Source: an uncultured Bacteroidales bacterium
GTDB taxonomy: Bacteria > Bacteroidota > Bacteroidia > Bacteroidales > P3
Assembly (NCBI GenBank): GCA_937910265.1
Contig: CALEPD010000142.1
Span: 1 to 12,117 of the forward strand
Direction of reading: 5' to 3'
Length of the DNA: 12,117 bases
The translations under genes and the position numbers were made by a program. This document shows positions 6,212 through 12,117 of the stretch, one piece after another (the stretch's first letter is position 1; every line of letters begins with the position of its first letter). A model generated the notes under the pieces. The model saw only the letters and a program-made list of their open reading frames with translations. It made no database searches and was not told the origin of the DNA.

Positions 6212-9085
6212 TTAAAATACCATAACCTTTGTGCTGACATTTCCTATGCGAACAATGTATACACCGTTGTTTTGAGTGCGGCATGCAACATGGTCGCGTT
6301 GTCCTGAGGGTGCATGGTAAATCATACGTCCGGTAATGTCGAATACGCTTACTTCGTAGTTGGCAACACCTTGGATGTTGATTTGGTTGTGCGAGGTTGT
6401 GATGATGGCGTTGTGGATCTCGTTTTGAGTGTTTTCAATGCCAACGTTAATGTTGCGGAAGAATGCGGTGAAGGAGGTGTCTTCGGTCACCAACAAACTG
6501 AGGGTGTTTTCGGTTGAACCATTGCTCCAACGGATAAATTCGCATTCCTCGTCAAGTGCTACAGCAGTAAGAGTGATGTGTTGTCCCTCTAAATAGTTTC
6601 CGGCACCGTTCACTTCGGCCTCGTTGTCGTCGTGGTAGAGAGAATCCAACCATGCAACGTTGGCTTCAACTTCGTAAATGGGGTGAGATGCATCGCAGCC
6701 GTGGAAAGCAATGTTGGATACATATTTGTAGCGGTAGCCATTTATGGAGAATTCGTCTAAATCAGCGGGGTCGGGGTTGCGTGTACTATTGTACATAGTG
6801 ATGGTTCTGTAATCGGGAGTTGCGGTAGTGTAGAAGTTGTTGTTACGTGCAATGCTAACTTCTGAGTTGTCGTCAATTGCTATTACAAGATTTTGTGTTC
6901 CGTTGTATTCAAAGGGACGGTCTAAATTGATTTTTACCCAGCCGCTTTCAACATATAATTCACCATGATATACATGGAGGAGGCTGTCAACGGGAACAAA
7001 GTCTCTTGTGTTGTTGAACTGGTTACGGTCGGTGTGTCCGATGTAGATGTCGATATTGCCGCGGTTGCATACTGCAGAGCCGGCATAGCAGAATGATAAT
7101 GCAGTAAGGGCGCGCTCGGTTCCTACATCTTCTTGTTCGTAAATTTGTTGAGTGTAGGAGTATTTGTAGAAAGTATTGAGAGGTACATTGATTTCGTCGT
7201 TAGTACTGCTGTCGATTGTGGTTGTTATAAGGTTGTTGCAGATGTCGGTTTTGAAATGTTCAGATGTGGTGTAGGCGCTGCTGTGGTGTTCGTCACAAAT
7301 GCTTTGTATACGCCATTCATAGCGTGTGTCATTCTCCAGGCCTGTCAAGGTGTAGTGTGTGCTGTCGGTCTCAATTCTGGTCCAAGGCTCTTCCTCCATG
7401 TCGATGGTACGGTATTCAACAGCATACTGGTTAGATGATCCTGTCCATTCAATGTTGGCTGAATTTCCTGTGGTACTGATTGTGTTCAGATTGCGGGGAA
7501 TAGTGCAACCGGTGAGGTCGTCGTATGTGAATTCGATGTATTCTCCTGCTGTTCCGATATCAAATATGATAATTGTGGTGTCGATGTCACCTTCGGAGAA
7601 CCATGGTTTAGTGTTGTCGAGATGTGAGAATGAGGTTCTGCCGTGGTCGCTGGTGAAGAATGCGGTTTGTACAGAACCGTTAACAAGTGGAGCATTTGAA
7701 TTTGGGCGGTATAGCCATACTTCGTCAAATCGCGAGGTTCCGTTGTAATCGGCATTGCCGTGGTAGCGGGAGTCGATGCGGTAAATAAGAAGTCCGCTTC
7801 CCGGGATGGTCGATTCAAATGGTTCGTTTTCGTTTCTGTATTCCAAGAAGTAGTATTGATTGGGATTTTTTGAGGGTATTTTGTAGCATGTGTTTCGATC
7901 GGCAGTGGGTTCGGTGCTGTTGGGGTAAATGCGGTAACGGCCAGGCTCACGTATAACGGGTATGCTGTCGATCCAGTTTCCGTATTTCCATTTCATGTAG
8001 GCGCCCATTTGCTGTTGCGGACGTTGGTTCTGTTCCATGAGGTCCCAACTTCCTACAGGGTGGATGTTGGTGTAGCTGTTGTAGTGATAGAGGTCCGGCG
8101 CACCCAAGGTGTGGAACATCTCATGGCAGAATGTGCTGGGTCCGAAATATTCGTTACCGGCACCTTCGAGTAAAAGGTTGAATGTGTAAACGCGTTTTCC
8201 GTTGATGGTCACTTCGCGGTCATACAAACTCCATTTGTGGGGCCACAGCAAGTCGCTCCATCCTGTGTATGAGCCTTTAATGATAAAGCTGACATTGTCA
8301 ATCTCACCGTCATTGTCGCGGTCGAGAATGATAGAAGTGTCGACAGGGCTGTAGGTGTTGACGTAATCTACAGCACGTTCGAGAAGGTCAAATTCTCTGG
8401 TTGCGCGTTGCGATTCGTTGGTGTATCCGTCAGGGTTCGAACTCGAATAGGGCATATAATATCCGCGCGAGTAGATGTCTTCGTATGATGCAACCACATT
8501 CGGATTGCTTGATGAGTCCTGCGGGTAATAATATGATTTAATGAATATCTTGTTGTACGATACGGTTTTGAAATAATTGTATACTGAAGTCGAACTCGCA
8601 GTTGAGTCATTGTACATTGCATTGATTTCGCTCAGTGATTTGCTTATGTTATTGTCACCATTGAAGCGGATGAAAATGCAAAGGTTTGTGAAATCTCCAT
8701 GATTGCGGTCCGATGTTTTGGGCGCTTCGGCACGGCGGTATTGCTCGGGTATATCCCATGAGCGGCGGCGTTTCTCCAATTCCACCTGTGACGGCATGGC
8801 GTGTGGTGTGAGTCCCAATGTCATGGGGTTTACCTCACCTGCGATGTGGTTTGTGGCGTTGAGCTGAGCATCTGCGTAAACCCAATAGCCTGTTTCGGGA
8901 TTCTGTACGATGGTGAAACCATTCGCATCGTGCAGTCTGTGATAGAATTCGTCACCACTGACAAAACATGACAAGGTGTCTCCGTTGGGTTGTACCCTTT
9001 TTACCGGCATATTCTCAACATATGCGGCTTGGGCAATGATTGTTGCAATTACTGTGAATGCAAATAACGATAATAGTCGTTTCAT
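6212..9085 (-). CDS. M6 family metalloprotease with fibronectin III-like and T9SS C-terminal sorting domains
   Basis: Secreted zinc endopeptidase related to immune inhibitor A (M6), predicted to cross the outer membrane through the type IX system and be surface-attached or released. In 957 residues: a Sec signal peptide (1 to about 20, ending IAQA); a probable propeptide (about 22-125, with GDEFYHRLHDANGFTIVQN); the catalytic domain (about 130-520) with a calcium-site-like LDRDNDGEID (254-263), the zinc motif HEMFHTLGAPD (321-331; H321, E322, H325, D331) and a WDLM Met-turn candidate (347-350); a fibronectin type III-like module (about 527-613); a beta-rich module (about 620-798); an InlB-like repeat (about 805-877, EFIRWSNGSTEN); and a sorting domain (about 885-957, YEVSVFDITGRMIYH, GVYIVRI, ending KVMVF). 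Twelve cysteines are spread along the chain. It starts 21 bp after the MATE gene and ends at a terminator. Its substrate is unknown. Confidence 0.93.
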   Translation of the reverse strand: MKRLLSLFAFTVIATIIAQAAYVENMPVKRVQPNGDTLSCFVSGDEFYHRLHDANGFTIVQNPETGYWVYADAQLNATNHIAGEVNPMTLGLTPHAMPSQVELEKRRRSWDIPEQYRRAEAPKTSDRNHGDFTNLCIFIRFNGDNNISKSLSEINAMYNDSTASSTSVYNYFKTVSYNKIFIKSYYYPQDSSSNPNVVASYEDIYSRGYYMPYSSSNPDGYTNESQRATREFDLLERAVDYVNTYSPVDTSIILDRDNDGEIDNVSFIIKGSYTGWSDLLWPHKWSLYDREVTINGKRVYTFNLLLEGAGNEYFGPSTFCHEMFHTLGAPDLYHYNSYTNIHPVGSWDLMEQNQRPQQQMGAYMKWKYGNWIDSIPVIREPGRYRIYPNSTEPTADRNTCYKIPSKNPNQYYFLEYRNENEPFESTIPGSGLLIYRIDSRYHGNADYNGTSRFDEVWLYRPNSNAPLVNGSVQTAFFTSDHGRTSFSHLDNTKPWFSEGDIDTTIIIFDIGTAGEYIEFTYDDLTGCTIPRNLNTISTTGNSANIEWTGSSNQYAVEYRTIDMEEEPWTRIETDSTHYTLTGLENDTRYEWRIQSICDEHHSSAYTTSEHFKTDICNNLITTTIDSSTNDEINVPLNTFYKYSYTQQIYEQEDVGTERALTALSFCYAGSAVCNRGNIDIYIGHTDRNQFNNTRDFVPVDSLLHVYHGELYVESGWVKINLDRPFEYNGTQNLVIAIDDNSEVSIARNNNFYTTATPDYRTITMYNSTRNPDPADLDEFSINGYRYKYVSNIAFHGCDASHPIYEVEANVAWLDSLYHDDNEAEVNGAGNYLEGQHITLTAVALDEECEFIRWSNGSTENTLSLLVTEDTSFTAFFRNINVGIENTQNEIHNAIITTSHNQINIQGVANYEVSVFDITGRMIYHAPSGQRDHVACRTQNNGVYIVRIGNVSTKVMVF

Positions 9086-9106
9086 TGTGTGATGTGTGTA
9101 AAAGGT

Positions 9107-10456
9107 TTAATTAATTTTGCTATATACATCTTTATTTAAATACAATGCTTGAAGAAGGCCTCTCATCGACAAGTAGACCATGAATGCAGTCCACAAACAA
9201 TTGTTTGAAGTTTTTTCTATATCAATGCTCGATGGTAAATAGATGTGTCGGAGTAAGTAATATATTCCGAAAAATGCAATGGTGGCCACAAACATCGAGT
9301 TGCGCATGGTTTTTCCGGCTGTCGCGCCAACAAAGATTCCGTCAAACAGAAATGCCGAAAATCCGCAAATGGGTATTATCAGTGGCCAGAACATGTACTG
9401 TTTTGACATCTCAATCAACAACGGGTCGTCGGAGAATATGCGTAGGAACGCATTTCCGAATAGCGCGTACATTATAGTGAAAAACACCGTGAGTATCACG
9501 CCCCATACAATTAGCAACCGTACAGCCTTCTTCAAATTGGGAAGATTGCGGGCTCCGATATATCTGCCAACAAGCGACTCGCCTGCATAGGCAAAGCCGT
9601 CCATGATGTAACTGAATAATGTGAAAAACTGAAGTAGAATGGCATCAATTGCCAATACGGTGTCGCTGATATTGCCCGATTCACGTGTGATAAACGTAAA
9701 CACAGCCGCGAGGCATATGGTGCGTAGGAATATGTCGAAGTTAAGTCTGAAGAATAACTTCAACTCATTCCATTTCAACGAATCGGACAGCAATTGCTTG
9801 ATTCCCGAATCTTGAGTCTGTTTCTTGAATAATTTGCCGTAACGCTTGAAAACAAACGTCAATCCAACAACCAGTCCGCTATATTGGGCAATAACGGTAC
9901 CCCATGCCACTCCAGCGATATCCAATTTGAATACAATCACAAAAAGGATGCTGAATACGATGTTGATTACATTGATGAATATCGCAATCCACATCGGGAT
10001 TTTCGAATTCTGCATTCCAATAAACCATCCTTTTATGGCATAAAGCCCCAAGGTGGCGGGTGCTGCCCATATTCTGATATGAAAATACACGATAGCCATC
10101 TGCATGATATGGCTACTGCTTTCATATATCTTTTGGACAAGTACACTTATGGGATTTTGGAATGCAATCAACAAAAAGGCAATCGACAATGCCACAGACA
10201 ATGACCGTATAAACAGTCGCACCGACTCATCCATATTTTGAGCCCCGTAGGCTTGGGCGGTAAGTCCGCTCGTGCCCATTCTCAAGAAACCGAAATTCCA
10301 ATAAATGAGGTTGAATATCGCCGTGCCGATAGTAATCGCTCCGATATGTGCGGTGCTGAGATGCCCGACAATGGACATGTCAACCATTCCTAATAAAGGA
10401 ACCGTGATGTTGGTGATAATGTTGGGTATCGACAGGCTCAGTATCTTCTTATTCAT
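9107..10456 (-). CDS. MATE family efflux transporter (DinF-like)
   Basis: Inner-membrane cation-coupled exporter of the multidrug and toxic compound extrusion family. The chosen ATG at 10456 gives MNKKILSLSIPNIITN, which fits Bacteroidota relatives; the frame can be extended to a TTG at 10486, but those ten residues look unconserved. The 449 residues form about twelve hydrophobic segments in two halves. GMVDMSIVGHL (23-33) in the first helix carries the conserved acidic D26 implicated in cation coupling, and RMGTSGLTAQAYGA (59-72) is the family's second signature. The second half begins near FRLNFDIFLRT and includes GESLVGRYIGAR. It lies 59 bp after the Omp28-like lipoprotein gene and 21 bp before the M6 protease. 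The substrate cannot be told; being sandwiched between secretion-related genes is unusual for a plain drug pump. Confidence 0.94.
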   Translation of the reverse strand: MNKKILSLSIPNIITNITVPLLGMVDMSIVGHLSTAHIGAITIGTAIFNLIYWNFGFLRMGTSGLTAQAYGAQNMDESVRLFIRSLSVALSIAFLLIAFQNPISVLVQKIYESSSHIMQMAIVYFHIRIWAAPATLGLYAIKGWFIGMQNSKIPMWIAIFINVINIVFSILFVIVFKLDIAGVAWGTVIAQYSGLVVGLTFVFKRYGKLFKKQTQDSGIKQLLSDSLKWNELKLFFRLNFDIFLRTICLAAVFTFITRESGNISDTVLAIDAILLQFFTLFSYIMDGFAYAGESLVGRYIGARNLPNLKKAVRLLIVWGVILTVFFTIMYALFGNAFLRIFSDDPLLIEMSKQYMFWPLIIPICGFSAFLFDGIFVGATAGKTMRNSMFVATIAFFGIYYLLRHIYLPSSIDIEKTSNNCLWTAFMVYLSMRGLLQALYLNKDVYSKIN

Positions 10457-10515
10457 CGAATTTGGCAGTCTTGTTTGCAATACCAAAGTGTGTGGTTTAG
10501 TTGTCTCTACGAGAA

Positions 10516-11352
10516 TTAAATAATCGGACTACCTGCGCAGTTTAATATCTGTCGAGTCTCTTTTTTCGACACAAATCCGATAATGTGACAATTGTTTATG
10601 TCAGTAACATTTTCGGGAGTGTATTTGAATGTGGCGGTTCGTTTAACCCCTTGTGTGCCGGATGTCTCAATTTCGGCACCCCAAATGTCAGTGATTACGT
10701 CGCGCAATATATGATTGTGTTCATAATCTGCATCTGTACTGTGGTCGGGCATTGATTGCGGAGCAATGATACCGTCCTCAACAATCATCAAGGTTACGGT
10801 CAGTTTATCGGTGGTCGTGGTGAGATGTTCAATGTCCACAATGATATCAATCTCATTGTTTGCTTTTGTAGCCTTTATCTCCAACGCCACTTGAGCATCC
10901 TGTGCCAGCACATTGTCTATTCTGTCGTCAAAACTGGAGGTGGGTGGAAACAGATCCCATGAACCATTGATCTGGTTACGGTTTATAAGAGCGCGGGGAT
11001 AGGCCGAAATACCAAAGTATTTACTCCATGTGTTGCCATCTTCGGTGCGCATGTCGATATCGCCAAGCGGAAGTCCGAAGTAACTCGAATCATGTATCGA
11101 GACTGCGAGGAATTTGTCTCCGTATTTCTCCGATGCAGCGCTGATTATCGCATCGGCATCAGGACAGTTTGGACATTTCGGTCCAGTATATTTTTCAAGA
11201 AATGCACGTTGCGATTTGTCTGCAACACCATTACCGTCAACCCATTCTCCAACGGCTCCTGCAAAAACAACATACTCATCCGGATCAATTTTGTCGCATG
11301 AAATCACACCGCTCAATGCGAGAATGCATATTGTATAAAGTATTTTTTTCAT
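10516..11352 (-). CDS. Omp28-related lipoprotein with thioredoxin-like fold
   Basis: Predicted outer-membrane lipoprotein of the Omp28 family, named after a Porphyromonas gingivalis antigen. The signal peptide MKKILYTICILALSGVISC ends in a lipobox with the lipidated cysteine at 19; the following DKIDPDE is acid-rich, as in Bacteroidota surface-export signals. A thioredoxin-like domain follows: LEKYTGPKCPNCPDA (52-66) with a CPNC redox pair (C60, C63), FLAVSIH (81-87), and AYPRALINR (117-125) with the usual cis-proline (P119). The C-terminal half (about 150-275) is beta-rich, with IDIIVDIEHL and LTVTLMIVEDG. The 278-residue length is normal. It sits 19 bp after the DUF6029 barrel gene and before the MATE gene. 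A role in thiol-disulfide handling or barrel assembly is plausible but inferred. Confidence 0.9.
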   Translation of the reverse strand: MKKILYTICILALSGVISCDKIDPDEYVVFAGAVGEWVDGNGVADKSQRAFLEKYTGPKCPNCPDADAIISAASEKYGDKFLAVSIHDSSYFGLPLGDIDMRTEDGNTWSKYFGISAYPRALINRNQINGSWDLFPPTSSFDDRIDNVLAQDAQVALEIKATKANNEIDIIVDIEHLTTTTDKLTVTLMIVEDGIIAPQSMPDHSTDADYEHNHILRDVITDIWGAEIETSGTQGVKRTATFKYTPENVTDINNCHIIGFVSKKETRQILNCAGSPII

Positions 11353-11371
11353 TACTTATTCTTAATTGTGA

Positions 11372-12117
11372 TTAAAAACTGGTGGTTAGGCTGAATGTCA
11401 AGCCATTGCTGGCCGGAACTTGACGGCACACACCGCCAATGCAGATGATGCCTTCTCTTTGTTTGCCGTAGCCAATCTGCATGCGTGAAGCGCCCTTGGT
11501 GTATCCGAAGCTCACGTTATAGTAGTTTCCGATACCGTCGTTATAGCAATATTGGTCGCTTACCGAGAGGAAAAAAGCACTGGTGAAATTGTATTCCACC
11601 AATCCCATAATCCAGTCTCCCGCACGTTTGTCGTCAACCGAAGCATCATAATGACTGTCGCTTCCCATCCATTCGGCTTCAAATCTGAGTACATTCTTTT
11701 TGTTAATCTTCCAGGTTACATCTCCCACAAGCACATGGTTGTGATGCAGGTCACCGGCATGGCCTTCTACTATAGGATTAAACACCACATATCCGTATGT
11801 GGCGGTAGCCTTCAATTTTGAATTGATCTTCTTGGCAATCTCGATGCTTGCATCAGCATAGTACAAGTCTCCGGTGCTTGTCCAATCCGAAGTGTATCCC
11901 TCGGTGCCGCGTCCACCAACAACAGTGGTGTCCAATCCGGTTATGATCGATGTGTTGAAATGAATATCGGTTCCATATTTGCCACCGAGCACAGTTCCTT
12001 TCTTGATATTGTAGATAATGTCTGCTTGGGCACCCATCTCACCGGTGTTCTGAGTTGCATACGGGTACATCGAGAGGAATGCGTATGTGTGCTGTTTGGC
12101 TATGGCTGGAATATAGT
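11372..12117 (-). CDS. DUF6029 family outer-membrane beta-barrel protein, partial (N-terminus outside window)
   Basis: C-terminal 248 residues of a predicted outer-membrane barrel; the frame stays open to the last base of the window, reading YIPAIAKQHTYAFLSMYPYATQ. It shows alternating amphipathic strands typical of a barrel (DIIYNIKKGTVLGGKYGT, ADASIEIAKKINSKLKATATYGY, NVLRFEAEWMGS, YYNVSFGYTKGASRMQIGYGKQ) and ends in phenylalanine (LTFSLTTSF), the usual assembly signal of outer-membrane proteins. The YPYATQN-to-KYGTDIHFN stretch is what I recognise as DUF6029 of Bacteroidota. The Omp28-like lipoprotein follows after 19 bp, a pairing that suggests joint work at the outer membrane. The operon promoter must lie beyond the window. 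Function is unknown. Confidence 0.85.
   Translation of the reverse strand, partial: YIPAIAKQHTYAFLSMYPYATQNTGEMGAQADIIYNIKKGTVLGGKYGTDIHFNTSIITGLDTTVVGGRGTEGYTSDWTSTGDLYYADASIEIAKKINSKLKATATYGYVVFNPIVEGHAGDLHHNHVLVGDVTWKINKKNVLRFEAEWMGSDSHYDASVDDKRAGDWIMGLVEYNFTSAFFLSVSDQYCYNDGIGNYYNVSFGYTKGASRMQIGYGKQREGIICIGGVCRQVPASNGLTFSLTTSF

Noticed and set aside
6063..6284. Minus-strand 73-codon frame across the protease terminator
   Set aside because: It overlaps the end of the protease gene and reads straight through the terminator stem; no family resemblance.
7486..7950. Minus-strand 154-codon frame inside the M6 protease gene
   Set aside because: Same strand but a different frame; T, P and S rich with no domain, while the protease frame is continuous with recognisable modules.
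10457..10486. Longer start (TTG at 10486) for the MATE transporter
   Set aside because: The added residues (VLQTRLPNS) do not look like the family N-terminus, whereas the ATG at 10456 gives the expected MNKKIL start.

Overview
The window is a stretch of a Bacteroidota chromosome, most likely order Bacteroidales. The evidence is a GWxTD-family protein, a DUF6029 barrel, an Omp28-type lipoprotein, a metalloprotease with a C-terminal type IX secretion (T9SS) sorting domain, and promoter-like TAnnTTTG elements instead of a sigma-70 TATAAT box. Genus cannot be fixed from the sequence. All nine supported genes lie on the minus strand, so transcription runs from high to low coordinates. I see no tRNA, rRNA, CRISPR array, insertion sequence or phage gene.

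There are three transcription units. (A) 12117 to 6212: a DUF6029 outer-membrane barrel (5' end outside the window), an Omp28-like thioredoxin-fold lipoprotein, a MATE transporter, and a large M6-family metalloprotease bearing a T9SS sorting domain. Gaps are 19, 59 and 21 bp, and a stem-loop terminator follows the protease. This looks like a cell-envelope and secretion operon. (B) 5893 to 3489: gcvT (glycine cleavage T protein) and a DUF1015 protein, 35 bp apart, with a good Bacteroidota-type promoter in front and a strong terminator behind. (C) 2988 to 1: an exported GWxTD protein, an LpxL/HtrB-like lipid A acyltransferase beginning 2 bp after it, and a family 2 glycosyltransferase 14 bp further on, cut by the window edge. 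This is an envelope or lipopolysaccharide-type unit.

Two gaps exceed 300 bp (2989-3488 and 5894-6211). Both carry promoter and terminator signals and otherwise look non-coding. The window is mostly ordinary conserved Bacteroidota content. The points most worth following are the undetermined role of DUF1015 beside glycine metabolism, the four-gene DUF6029/Omp28/MATE/M6 protease operon, and the odd GTG start and shortened N-terminus of the acyltransferase.
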